Positions 17,567 to 25,593 of a DNA stretch of 64,000 nucleotides are shown in pieces. Location of the stretch: contig JACJYR010000005.1 in assembly GCA_020636005.1 (NCBI GenBank), positions 248,001-312,000 on the forward strand, written 5' to 3'. How positions within the stretch are numbered: position 1 is the stretch's first letter; the number at the start of each line of letters is the position of its first letter. The notes under the pieces were generated by a model. That model was not told the DNA's origin. It searched no databases and worked only from the letters and a program-made list of their open reading frames with translations. Source of the DNA: Lewinellaceae bacterium. Its GTDB lineage: Bacteria; Bacteroidota; Bacteroidia; Chitinophagales; Saprospiraceae. The position numbers were made by a program, and so were the translations under genes.

Positions 17567-18298
17567 ATGGAAAACAAGAAATACAACCCACAAATCCACC
17601 ATCGCCGTTCCATCCGGTTGAAAGGGTATGATTATTCGCAAAGAGGGGCCTATTTCATCACCATTTGTTTGCAGGACAGGGCCTGTTTGTTTGGCCGGGT
17701 GGCCGATGGGCAAATGGAATTAAACGATGCAGGAAAAATGATTGAAAAATGGTGGCAGAAAATACCGGAAAAATTCCCGGACATTGAATTGGGCGAATAC
17801 ACGGTGATGCCCAATCATTTCCATGCCGTGGTGTTGAATCGGGGCGTAGGGGCGGACCCACGTGTCCGCCCCTGTGATACGGGTGACACAAGTGATGGCA
17901 TCGTGAATTTGGATGCGGGGGAAAATCCTACCACATTTGATGGCGGCACGGACATGGGTGGCGGCACGGACATAGGTGGCGGCACGGACATAGGTGGCGG
18001 CACGGACATAGGGCGGACACATGGGTCCGCCCCTACCAATGACAATGCGGGCGACATATTGGGCGAACACGTGGGTTCGCCCCTACATAAGGTGGTGCAA
18101 TGGTTCAAAACGATGACGACCAATGAATATATCCGGGGCGTTAAGACATTGGATTGGCCACGTTTCAACGGCAAATTATGGCAACGTAATTATTACGAAC
18201 ACATCATCCGAAATGAAACGTCGTATTTAACCATTACAAATTACATCATAAACAACCCGGCCAAATGGGACACCGATAAATTTTACGTCAACCCGTAG
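17567..18298 (+). CDS. REP-associated tyrosine transposase (RAYT), with palindromes inside the gene
   Basis: This 243-residue IS200/IS605-like Y1 transposase has the RAYT features: N-terminal IRLKGYDYSQRGAYFITICL, the HUH motif HFH at 84-86 (MPNHFHAVV), and the C-terminal LWQRNYYEHIIRNE with the catalytic Tyr at 209 or 210. Residues 92-172 are an unusual insertion made of REP-like palindromes read as protein (GADPRVRP, RTHGSAPT, GEHVGSP) and four GGTDIG/M units. RAYTs normally recognise palindromes outside their gene. Here palindromes lie inside it, and the stop codon TAG is supplied by the next palindrome. The frame is open, so the protein may still be made. Direct copies of the hsdR start flank the unit. 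Confidence 0.9.
   Translation: MENKKYNPQIHHRRSIRLKGYDYSQRGAYFITICLQDRACLFGRVADGQMELNDAGKMIEKWWQKIPEKFPDIELGEYTVMPNHFHAVVLNRGVGADPRVRPCDTGDTSDGIVNLDAGENPTTFDGGTDMGGGTDIGGGTDIGGGTDIGRTHGSAPTNDNAGDILGEHVGSPLHKVVQWFKTMTTNEYIRGVKTLDWPRFNGKLWQRNYYEHIIRNETSYLTITNYIINNPAKWDTDKFYVNP
17849..18086. repeat. REP-like palindromes and GGCGGCACGGACATAGGT tandem units inside the RAYT gene
   Basis: Three palindromes with the core GGGCGGACnCACGTGTCCGCCC or the GAAC/TTCG variant lie at 17849-17872, 18011-18036 and 18061-18086. Between them, at about 17942-18010, an 18-bp unit GGCGGCACGGACATAGGT repeats four times (the first copy ends ATGGGT). All are in frame with the transposase. Confidence 0.85.
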
Positions 18299-18360
18299 GG
18301 GCGAACCCACGTGTTCGCCCCTGTTTGCGGGCAAGGACAGACACGTGGGTTCGCCCCAAC
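18295..18360. repeat. REP-like palindromes at the RAYT 3' end
   Basis: A full palindrome runs 18295-18323 (GTAGGGGCGAACCCACGTG then TTCGCCCCTG). Its TAG at 18296-18298 is the RAYT stop codon. A half copy, CACGTGGGTTCGCCCC, lies at about 18341-18358. Together with the internal copies, the family occurs five times in about 500 bp. Confidence 0.85.
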
Positions 18361-18376
18361 GACACCCATTCATCAC

Positions 18377-18502
18377 ATGAAACCCATCACAGAATCCCAC
18401 ATCGAGCAATCCGCCATCGAAACCCTGCAAGCGCAGGGCCGTGCGTATGTGCAAGTCGTGCGTTTTTCGAAATTATTGTTTTGTGTAAAGTTAGGGGAAT
18501 GA
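18377..18502 (+). pseudogene. HsdR start fragment, copy 2
   Basis: This reads MKPITESHIEQSAIETLQAQ and then GRAYVQVVRFSKLLFC before a stop at 18500-18502. The first 75 or so bases repeat 17452-17527 with a few changes, so the RAYT and its palindromes lie between direct copies of the hsdR start. No further hsdR sequence follows; a Uma2 gene converges from the right. Confidence 0.7.
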
Positions 18503-18503
18503 C

Positions 18504-19100
18504 CTATGCGAAGACTTCGTCAAGGTCAACGGAGAAGCCTTCAAAGATGCCGACGGGCACTTTTTCACCCATGACGAATGGATTGGGGCGTAGGGGCTGG
18601 TACTCATTCTTTTCATTGAGACGATAGGGAATAACGGTGGCTTCTATGGGATGGACAATCCAATATTCCCGCACACCTGCGTGTTGATACAGGTCGAATT
18701 TGTCGGTAAGGTCTTTTTTGGAAGTGGCCATGGACAGGATTTCGATAATCCAGTCGGGTGCACCGTTGCAGCCCCGCTCGTCGAGCTTTGCCAGGTCGCA
18801 GATGACGCTGATATCGGGCTGCACGACGGTGTCTATCTTGTCGTCAGACTGCTTTTCCGGGGGCAGTGGGAGGCGGACGTCAAAAGGGGCGCTGAATGCT
18901 TTGCATGGTTTGTCTCGGAGGTAAGACCAAATGATGCCATACAAATCTCCCGAGCGAGACTGATGACTCATACCGGGTGCCGGCGCCATGCGGAATACCT
19001 TTCCCCGGATGATTTCTACCATTTCGTCAAACTTCCAAGTAAGGTAGTCGGCGTAAGTGTAGCGTTTGCTGAGGTCGAGGTCTTCAAATTTTGTTATCAT
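18504..19100 (-). CDS. Uma2-family (DUF820) restriction-endonuclease-like protein
   Basis: This 198-residue protein has the Uma2 layout: YTYADYLTWKFDEMVEIIRGK, SHQSRSGDLYGIIWSYL, FDVRLPLPPE, VVQPDISVICD (acidic Asp of the PD-(D/E)XK core), APDWIIEILSMATSKKDL (Glu of the core), and KFDLYQHAGVREYWIVHP. The family is expanded in cyanobacteria and Bacteroidota; a nuclease fold is predicted but the role is unsettled. The start is placed at the ATG at 19100 (MITKFEDLD), because the longer frame to 19145 adds residues not typical of the family. Its stop converges within 1 bp of the HsdR fragment. Confidence 0.85.
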   Translation of the reverse strand: MITKFEDLDLSKRYTYADYLTWKFDEMVEIIRGKVFRMAPAPGMSHQSRSGDLYGIIWSYLRDKPCKAFSAPFDVRLPLPPEKQSDDKIDTVVQPDISVICDLAKLDERGCNGAPDWIIEILSMATSKKDLTDKFDLYQHAGVREYWIVHPIEATVIPYRLNEKNEYQPLRPNPFVMGEKVPVGIFEGFSVDLDEVFA

Positions 19101-19579
19101 GGTCTGTTGCGAATTTTTACAAAAATAACCAATTATAGTCACCAACCAAACCTGAACGCTACCCCCCTTGGCTTTAGGTTTTCCAACTAAAAAACGACAA
19201 TGCTGTTGCCGGCCCCGATGTGAAGCCCCCCCCCCAGGTACGGGAGAAGACTCTTGATGACCCTTACGACCTAATCATGCAGGGAAACCCAGTGCTTTCC
19301 CTCCATTTATCAAGCCTCGGCACGAAGGAGGCCGCTTTTTACAATACCTGCGAAGTGAACGAAGCGCCGCACAGGTGCTGGGCATTTGAAAGAATCACTC
19401 CCAGTGGATAGGGATTTCTTAACACGAACATTACTTTTGCCCCGAATCAACCAAACACAAACCTTAGTAACGATGAAAAAATAACTTCAACATTTTGATT
19501 TTGAAAACCCCAGCATTGGAGGGGTTTTTTAAAAATAAAATAGTCATTTTATTTTTCCTTCGATCCTTAACTTCAAAAC
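19101..19579. other. Spacer with a dispersed repeat and a promoter-like motif
   Basis: No convincing gene. A 63-codon frame at 19220-19411 has no family features. A TACTTTTG motif, matching the Bacteroidota -7 element TAnnTTTG, lies at 19432-19439. The segment 19462-19562 (GATGAAAAAATAACTTCAAC to CCTTCGATCC) is nearly the reverse complement of 57886-57955 continued at 56140-56160. It includes a short hairpin, AACCCCAGCATTGGAGGGGTT, that may act as a terminator. Confidence 0.55.
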
Positions 19580-20983
19580 ATGAATTGTAAAATTTTCCTT
19601 TTTCTCGTACTGGTCTTGCAAGCCCTCCAACCGGCCATGGGCCAAACCATTCTGACCTCCCCCGAGCCAATTGCGAGTGGGCTCTTTGGGATAAGTGTAT
19701 CAATACAAGGCGGCACCATTGTCGCATCCGACAACCCCCTCAATGGTAGCAACCTCCGGCACGTGTACGCTTTCAAGGACACCGGTGGAAACTGGATACA
19801 GGATGGCGAGCTGGAAAATCCGGCACAGGTAGCCAACGATGACTATGGCCGCTCTGTATCCGTGGATGGAGACTATGCGGTGGTGGGTGCCTCAGGGGTG
19901 TCTGGTGAGCAGGGCAAGGCCTACGTCTTTAAGCGGACGGGCGCCAGTACATGGAACCTGGAGGCGACGCTGTCCGGCTCCGATGTGGTGGCCGGTGACA
20001 AATTCGGCACGGGCGTGGCCATCTCCGGCACCTCGCTCGTGGTGGGCGCTCCTGCCAAGAACAATGGGATAGGCAGTGCCTATGTTTTCAACCTGGCAGG
20101 CGGCACCTGGACGGAAGTGGCCAAGCTGGTGCCGGCCAATGCCCCCAACGGACGCTTTGGTACCTGGCTCACGATGCACGAAGGGTATATCGCCGTGGCC
20201 GCCCATCAGCGGGAGAAGGTTTTCGTTTACAAGCAGGCTGGGAACACCTGGGCGCAGCAAGCCCTGCTGGAGCCGCCCGTTGCGGACGGTTCTTTTGGCG
20301 TCAATTGTTCTATTTTCAAAGACCGCCTCATCGTGGGTGCCTTGAACGACGACGAGATGGGCAACAATGCCGGGGCCGTGTATGTGTACAAGCGCACGGG
20401 CGATACCTGGGCACTGGAGCAGAAGCTGTTTGCGGAGGATGCGGCGGCTTCGAAGTCGTTCGGGGGCCGCATTGCGCTGTCAGAGCATTATGCGGTCATC
20501 GGCACCCTGTATGAAGTGTTCGACGTGAACGGGACGGACGGATCGGCCTATATTTTCAAGCGGAATGGTACGACCTGGACACAAATGGAAAAGTACAATA
20601 CACCGGAGTTTGACTACATGGGCTGGTACAATGCCATAAACGGCAACACGGCCGTGGTAGGGGCCTACGGGGCAGATTTCGATCTCGACAATTCCGGTGC
20701 CATCTATGTGTATGATTTGCCGGCAGTGGTCAGTGCCAACAGGGAGGTTGCCGTGGTTGATTTGGCCATTTACCCGAATCCTGCCAGCGATTTTGTGCGG
20801 CTGGATTTTCCTGCGGATAGCGTTCCCGGATCTATCACCCTGCTGGGCCAGGATGGCAAAGTGCTGCAAGTCTGGCCTGCCGGGCAACATACGATTCCCA
20901 TTGGCCATTTGACGCCCGGCAGCTATTATTTCCAGGTTGATTTGGGAAAACAAACAGGCATCGGTAGTTTTACGAAGTTGTAG
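19580..20983 (+). CDS. Secreted FG-GAP (integrin-like) repeat protein with T9SS sorting domain
   Basis: This 467-residue protein has a signal peptide (about 1-21, ending AMGQ). It contains about six FG-GAP-type beta-propeller blades, each with a pattern such as DDYGRSVSVDGDYAVVGA and a partner GKAYVFKRTG. The C-terminal T9SS domain begins at about residue 393 with LAIYPNPASDFVRLDF and ends FTKL. FG-GAP propellers usually mediate surface binding; the ligand is not predictable. The gene stands alone between two spacers. Confidence 0.88.
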   Translation: MNCKIFLFLVLVLQALQPAMGQTILTSPEPIASGLFGISVSIQGGTIVASDNPLNGSNLRHVYAFKDTGGNWIQDGELENPAQVANDDYGRSVSVDGDYAVVGASGVSGEQGKAYVFKRTGASTWNLEATLSGSDVVAGDKFGTGVAISGTSLVVGAPAKNNGIGSAYVFNLAGGTWTEVAKLVPANAPNGRFGTWLTMHEGYIAVAAHQREKVFVYKQAGNTWAQQALLEPPVADGSFGVNCSIFKDRLIVGALNDDEMGNNAGAVYVYKRTGDTWALEQKLFAEDAAASKSFGGRIALSEHYAVIGTLYEVFDVNGTDGSAYIFKRNGTTWTQMEKYNTPEFDYMGWYNAINGNTAVVGAYGADFDLDNSGAIYVYDLPAVVSANREVAVVDLAIYPNPASDFVRLDFPADSVPGSITLLGQDGKVLQVWPAGQHTIPIGHLTPGSYYFQVDLGKQTGIGSFTKL

Positions 20984-21342
20984 GGTTGCCTTCACGGGGT
21001 GCCCGCCATAACTACCAATCATCAGGTATATAAGTTACTATTGCGGGTAATTAAATTGACTTTCCTGCCCTCCAGGCTAAAAGTAAATGTATTGCACCGC
21101 ACAACACAAGCCGTTTGAAAAACTATTTAATGCGGATCAGGAGTTGAATTTTTTTCGGTTGATAATCAGGAGTTTAAATCATGGTGATTTTAAAAATCAC
21201 CATGATTTAGTCCCTGGTACCACTGAAAGTCAAGCGGTTATTTCAACACCTAATTCGCATATTTAACTTTTCAGCGGGGTTGTTTTTGGGAAAATATTTA
21301 ACCTTCCCCAGAGCACCCCTGCGAAATTCAAACTACATCATT
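20984..21342. other. Spacer with one perfect palindrome
   Basis: No gene seen. At 21176-21208 a 15-bp arm AAATCATGGTGATTT and its exact complement are separated by three bases (TAA). It is not followed by a T run and lies about 130 bp before the alcohol dehydrogenase start, so an operator or an mRNA hairpin is as likely as a terminator. Confidence 0.5.
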
Positions 21343-22347
21343 ATGAAAGTAAATGCCTACGCAGCCAGCGAAGCTGGCGGAAAATTGACCCCTTTTCAAT
21401 ATGAGTTGCCCGCCCTGGGGTCGGAGGAAGTGGACATCAAAGTCCATTATTGCGGGCTTTGCCACTCCGACCTGAGCATGCTCAACAACGAATGGGGCAT
21501 GACGCAATATCCCTTTGTTCCCGGTCACGAAGTGGTGGGCGAAGTAGTCGCTGCCGGCCCGGAGGTAAAAAGCGTAAAACCCGGTGACCTCGTTGGGTTG
21601 GGCTGGAATTCTGCTTCCTGTATGCATTGCCACCAGTGCATGGGCGGCAACCACCACCTTTGCGCTACCGTGCAGGGCACGATTGTAGGCCGTCACGGCG
21701 GCTTTGCGGATCATGTGAGGAGCCACTGGTCGTGGGCAACACCACTGCCCAAAGGCATTGATATGCAAAAGGCCGGACCGCTTTTCTGTGGTGGCATTAC
21801 CGTTTTTAACCCGATCATTATAGCAGGGGTAAAGCCAACGGATAAAGTCGGCGTCATTGGCATTGGCGGATTGGGCCACATGGCCTTGAAGTTCCTGAAT
21901 AAGTGGGGGTGTGAAGTGGTGGCATTCAGTTCCAGTCCCGACAAAAAAGAAAAAATACTCGCCATGGGCGCCACCAGGGTGGTCAATTCCAGGGATCCAA
22001 AAGAGTTGGAAAGTATTCAGGGCAGCCTTGACTTTATCCTGAACACCACCAATGTTACCCTGGACTGGAATTCCTATTTGACGACGCTGGCGCCAAAAGG
22101 CAAATTCCACACCGTTGGTGCGGTGTTGGAGCCAATGGCCATTCCCGCTTTTTCCCTGATCATGGGTGAAAAATCAGTGGGCGGAAGCCCGCTGGGAAGC
22201 CCGGCAGCCACCCGGACGATGCTGGAGTTTTGTGTCCGCCATGATATTTATCCGATCGTGGAAGAATTTCCCATGGCAAAAATCAATGAAGCTTTTGAAC
22301 ACCTCGAAGCTGGCAAGGCCCGCTACCGGGTGGTGTTGAAAGCCTGA
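21343..22347 (+). CDS. Zinc-dependent NAD(P) alcohol dehydrogenase (YahK/cinnamyl-alcohol-dehydrogenase type)
   Basis: This 334-residue medium-chain dehydrogenase shows the catalytic-zinc motif CGLCHSD (Cys40) and GHE (His62), four structural-zinc cysteines at 93, 96, 99 and 107 (CMHCHQC...C), and the nucleotide-binding turn GIGGLGHMALKF at about 175. It is closest to the YahK/AdhA aldehyde reductase branch, which usually prefers NADPH and reduces broad aldehydes to alcohols. The ATG at 21343 (MKVNAYAAS) is the family start; the open frame extends 21 codons upstream without family character. Monocistronic by context. Confidence 0.93.
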   Translation: MKVNAYAASEAGGKLTPFQYELPALGSEEVDIKVHYCGLCHSDLSMLNNEWGMTQYPFVPGHEVVGEVVAAGPEVKSVKPGDLVGLGWNSASCMHCHQCMGGNHHLCATVQGTIVGRHGGFADHVRSHWSWATPLPKGIDMQKAGPLFCGGITVFNPIIIAGVKPTDKVGVIGIGGLGHMALKFLNKWGCEVVAFSSSPDKKEKILAMGATRVVNSRDPKELESIQGSLDFILNTTNVTLDWNSYLTTLAPKGKFHTVGAVLEPMAIPAFSLIMGEKSVGGSPLGSPAATRTMLEFCVRHDIYPIVEEFPMAKINEAFEHLEAGKARYRVVLKA

Positions 22348-22736
22348 CACCATACCAAAGGTTCGAGAAGATGGATGGTTAGGGGTTTATGGTTTTGCCC
22401 CAAAGCCCCAGCGTATTTGATATTAGGAAGAAATTTTCATTATTGGTCGCCCAAATTTTCAAAGTGGTCAAGTTAGGGGAGCTTCAAGTTTTCCCCTAAC
22501 TTCTATTCGGCGGGGCATTTATTTCAAAGCTTTGGAGGGGACGGACAATTTCCATCCTGGCAGGAATAGGCTTGAAAGCCCTGTTTGCCTGAAGAAGGAT
22601 CAACCGAAGAATGAAAATACAAGCCCATTCTATGCTGTCGGCACACACCTGTGTCAGCGATCTTTTTAAATGTTGCCCTTAACCAACATTTATCACCAAG
22701 GCAGCCTTGCCGGGTGTTTACTTTTGTAAAAAAAGC
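22348..22736. other. Spacer with hairpin and -7-like promoter motif
   Basis: No gene. A hairpin with arms AAGTTAGGGGA and TCCCCTAACTT lies at 22470-22502 without a clear T tract. A TACTTTTG motif at 22719-22726 lies 10 bp before the ATG of the DUF302 gene, implying a very short leader if used. Confidence 0.45.
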
Positions 22737-23123
22737 ATGGACTATCATTTCAGCAAAATTGTACAGCAAAACTTTGAGGAGGCCGTCATAGCGGTGACTG
22801 CTGCCCTCCAGGCCGAGGGATTTGGAGTACTCACGGATATTGACCTAAAGGCTACCTTTCATAAAAAACTGGGCGTTGACATCAGGCCCTACCGGATTTT
22901 GGGGGCTTGCCATGCGCCTTCTGCCTTCCAGGCCGTACAAGCCGAGGAAAGGATCGGGCTTATGTTGCCCTGCAATGTCATCGTGCGTGAAACGAAGGAA
23001 GGAGCAGTGGAGGTGTCTGCCGTGGATCCTGTGGCCTCCATGCAGGCTATCCAAAATCAATCGCTGGGGCAGGTAGCGACTTCTGTAAGGGAGAAATTAC
23101 AGCAAGCCATCGAGCGGGTTTAG
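22737..23123 (+). CDS. DUF302-family protein
   Basis: This 128-residue protein fits the DUF302 fold over its whole length: FEEAVIAVTAALQAEGFGVLTDIDL, FHKKLGVDIRPYRILGACHA, ERIGLMLPCNVIVRE and VSAVDPVASM. Members are small, often found beside sulfur or redox genes, and their function is not established; a cofactor- or heme-related binding role has been suggested for some relatives. The ATG at 22737 is preferred over an upstream in-frame start at 22707 because a promoter-like TACTTTTG lies between them. Confidence 0.9.
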   Translation: MDYHFSKIVQQNFEEAVIAVTAALQAEGFGVLTDIDLKATFHKKLGVDIRPYRILGACHAPSAFQAVQAEERIGLMLPCNVIVRETKEGAVEVSAVDPVASMQAIQNQSLGQVATSVREKLQQAIERV

Positions 23124-23435
23124 GAAGGTAAGGCCCAACCCATACTTGTTCCAGGCTTGCATTTGCAGTAGGTGCATCCAAACCTGGTCAAAATATACCA
23201 CCGCTTCGGGCAACTTAAACAGCACTTGCTGCGCCGACTGAACAAATCTTTTCAGCTACACTGCGCACCAATAAGTTTTGTACAAAATCAACCGTATCAA
23301 CCTATTATCAACCTTCATCCACCCACTTCGGCGTTTGCACAACCTGTCCCGAAATTCGGGAAAACCTAATGACGTCAAGTATAATTTCCCGTTATCGTCG
23401 CCATCAAAGCTTAAGGGGCCATTGGCCCATGATGC
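23124..23435. other. Spacer with fragments of dispersed palindromes
   Basis: No gene. CCCGAAATTCGGG at 23348-23360 followed by AAAACCTAATGACG is a half copy of the 60-bp palindrome family described at 25461-25519. A stretch near 23290-23325 has ATCAACC phrases like the right arm of the element at 2900-2961. Confidence 0.45.
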
Positions 23436-24173
23436 TCACTTTTCCAGGAGCAGCAGTTTAGATTGTGAAGCTCCCTGGCACTCAACCCTGGCCACATAGA
23501 TGCCACGCACCAGGCCACTGATGTCCAGCCATTCCGATGGCCCAATGGCTTTTTCCAATACAAGCTGTCCGCTGAGGTTGGTTAGTTTCAGCTTGCCGTT
23601 GGTGGGGAGTGTCAGGTGGACGAACCCACTGGCAGGATTGGGCGACATGGAAAAAGGGAAAAGACCGGGTGAAGTTTCAAGGCCAGATACCAGTGTTGGC
23701 ATGACCACCGTTTTGGAGTTTTTCAATACGTTGTCGAGCGTCTTCTGGTTGTTGCCATTGGCGCACAACGATACGAAGTAAAAGTAGATGGAATCATCCA
23801 CGATGGATGCCGGGGATTTCCAGGTAAATGACCACGAGGCCGAACCATTGGACAGGTTTTTCGGGCTCGACTGCCGGACGTATTGCCAGCCATTGCCATT
23901 GGCCAACGAACTGCCGCCGCTGGCGGTGAGGGTGCCTATTTTTGAGTTGGACTTGTCGAGGACGGTCAATTCAAATCCTGCCCGCACGGCATTGCTGGCA
24001 TTGGTCAAAGTGATGGAATACGATTTATTGGCTTCCACAGTATCTGGAATTCCAGTTATAGCCACCGTACCGGTATAGGAACTGCCTGCATGGCAATTGG
24101 AAGCCTGGCAAGTCAATTCCCGAAGACCATTCAGAGAAGTGTGTTTTTGAAAAAAACGCACGCTCACAATCAA
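23436..24173 (-). CDS. T9SS-sorted protein with choice-of-anchor-V-like domain, probably 5'-truncated
   Basis: The frame encodes about 245 residues. After a short leader it has a CxxxxCH segment (CQASNCHAG) and then TGTVAITGIPDTVEANKSYS with a beta-sandwich, as in the Reeler-like choice-of-anchor V proteins of Bacteroidota. The last 75 residues are a T9SS domain starting SMSPNPASGFVHL and ending KLLLLEK. A normal signal peptide is missing; the only start in frame is a TTG at about 24173, and the family usually has its heme-like CxxCH motif after an export signal. I think the 5' end has been lost or frameshifted. Function unknown. Confidence 0.65.
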   Translation of the reverse strand: MIVSVRFFQKHTSLNGLRELTCQASNCHAGSSYTGTVAITGIPDTVEANKSYSITLTNASNAVRAGFELTVLDKSNSKIGTLTASGGSSLANGNGWQYVRQSSPKNLSNGSASWSFTWKSPASIVDDSIYFYFVSLCANGNNQKTLDNVLKNSKTVVMPTLVSGLETSPGLFPFSMSPNPASGFVHLTLPTNGKLKLTNLSGQLVLEKAIGPSEWLDISGLVRGIYVARVECQGASQSKLLLLEK

Positions 24174-24240
24174 TCAGTTGTGAGAAATTGACACAGTTTT
24201 TTGAACAATCTCCCACCCGGCAAATTTGTTTGCCTAATTT

Positions 24241-24248
24241 TACTTTTG
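24241..24248 (+). promoter_or_regulatory. Putative -7 promoter element TACTTTTG
   Basis: TACTTTTG matches the Bacteroidota TAnnTTTG consensus and lies 48 bp before the hydrolase ATG at 24297. A TTTG lies upstream near 24225, closer than the usual spacing, so the -33 partner is uncertain. Confidence 0.4.
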
Positions 24249-24296
24249 CGGTGGTTCAACCGCAGACACCAGCTTTCATCCACCATCCCAACGAAA

Positions 24297-25292
24297 ATGA
24301 AAATCCGCAAGCGATACCTCTTCCCTACCCTGCTGGCAGGCGCCTTCCTCGCAGGCCCAAGACCCGGTTTCCCACCTTTGGACGGCAAGCTGAAACCAGT
24401 AAACCTTCCGCTGGAACAACTGGACAGTTTCGTTCACCAGAAAGACGTCGGCATAGCGCACCTGCGGCCTGGCAACGGGGGCAGCATTATATGGGCCGAC
24501 AGCCTCCGGAAAACCCCGTACAGCGTGGTCTATCTGCATGGCTGGTCGGCCAGCCCGGTAGAGGGCGACCCCATCCACCGGGAATTTGCCAAACGCTATG
24601 GCTGCAACCTGTACCTGCCCCGCCTCGCCGGGCACGGCATTGACAGCAAGGAATCCTTTGCCGACCTGACGCCAAACGAATTGCTGGAATCTGCCAAGGA
24701 GGCTGTAGAAATAGGCCAGTTGCTCGGCGAAAAGGTCATTTTGATGTCGTGTTCCACGGGTGGCACCCTGTCCGTTTACCTGACGGCAGAGAACCCCGAT
24801 GCGGTTTTTGCCCAACTGCTTTTTTCGCCCAATATTGACATCTATGACCCGCTGAGCGAACTGCTGACCATTCCCTGGGGCAAGCAAATCGCCGAACAGG
24901 TAAACGGCAAGTACCATTCTTTTTCCCCACCCGAAGAAGGCTTCAAATATTGGACAACTACCTACCGGACCAGCGGCCTTGTATGCCTGAAATCATTGAT
25001 CGAGCGGACGATGAAACCCGAAGTTTGGCACAAGATCAGGCAGCCGCTTTTCATGGGCTATTATTACAAAAACGAAGAGGAACAGGACAAGGTCGTTTCT
25101 GTAAAGGAAATGCTCCGCTTTTTTGACAACGTGTCAACACCAGAAGGGCAAAAAGTGAAAATGGCCTTCCCAAACGCAGGCCATCACGTGGTGGTGTCAA
25201 GGATCAATTCCAGGGATTTGGAGTCGGTTCGCCGGGAGACGTTTGCTTATGCTGAAAACGTGCTGGGTTTGAAGCCTGTCGCCGGAGAATGA
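24297..25292 (+). CDS. Alpha/beta hydrolase (esterase/lipase-like)
   Basis: This 331-residue protein has an N-terminal hydrophobic leader (about 1-20). The serine hydrolase core begins with VVYLHGWSASPVEGDP (oxyanion loop), then LPRLAGHGID and a nucleophile elbow at MSCSTGGT. The Ser of CST fits the G/S-x-S-x-G position although the first Gly is replaced. The catalytic His is likely in NAGHHVV near the end. It resembles carboxylesterase/monoacylglycerol-lipase-type enzymes. The start at 24297 (MKIRKRYLF) follows a promoter-like motif. It stands just before the UbiA-containing cluster but is separated from it by 300 bp with a palindrome, so membership is uncertain. Confidence 0.85.
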   Translation: MKIRKRYLFPTLLAGAFLAGPRPGFPPLDGKLKPVNLPLEQLDSFVHQKDVGIAHLRPGNGGSIIWADSLRKTPYSVVYLHGWSASPVEGDPIHREFAKRYGCNLYLPRLAGHGIDSKESFADLTPNELLESAKEAVEIGQLLGEKVILMSCSTGGTLSVYLTAENPDAVFAQLLFSPNIDIYDPLSELLTIPWGKQIAEQVNGKYHSFSPPEEGFKYWTTTYRTSGLVCLKSLIERTMKPEVWHKIRQPLFMGYYYKNEEEQDKVVSVKEMLRFFDNVSTPEGQKVKMAFPNAGHHVVVSRINSRDLESVRRETFAYAENVLGLKPVAGE

Positions 25293-25460
25293 GGGGACAA
25301 AAAGAGCTTGACATGAAAAGGTTGAACTTTTTTTCTTTTCAAAATGCCCTCAAAAAAGCGGATGGAGCATTTCAAAAGAAAAAAGATGGGGACGGCTTGA
25401 CTACTCAGCCTCTTTTTTCATTCTTGGCATGTACAAAACGCCGGTTCAAATATTGGCTAT

Positions 25461-25519
25461 TATACTCGGCACTAACAGGATTTCCCGGATTTCGGGAAAA
25501 TCTTATGGCGCAAAGAATA
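25461..25519. repeat. 60-bp dispersed palindrome (TATACT ... TTTCCCGGATTTCGGGAAAA ... AATA)
   Basis: The spacer 25293-25593 has no gene; a frame at 25289-25543 shows no family features. It contains a long palindrome. The outer ends are TATACTC and GAATA. An intermediate pair is CTAACAGG and TCTTATGG. The core is TTTCCCGGATTTCGGGAAAA. Close relatives lie at 41893-41952 and 47040-47098, with part copies near 23348 and 41640. This is one dispersed family. Confidence 0.6.
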
Positions 25520-25593
25520 CATCTTCTTCAAGGAGGAAGGTAGCATCGGTTGGGGATTCTTGATTCACCTATTAACCATAACTTTACCCCTTC

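Noticed and set aside
8516..18502. Active type I restriction-modification system
   Set aside because: HsdM, HsdS and HsdR are each present only as short pieces.
19220..19411. 63-codon gene
   Set aside because: No family likeness and no promoter or start signal; it may be part of an older element.
25289..25543. Small gene before the UbiA cluster
   Set aside because: It spans a dispersed palindrome and shows no conserved pattern.
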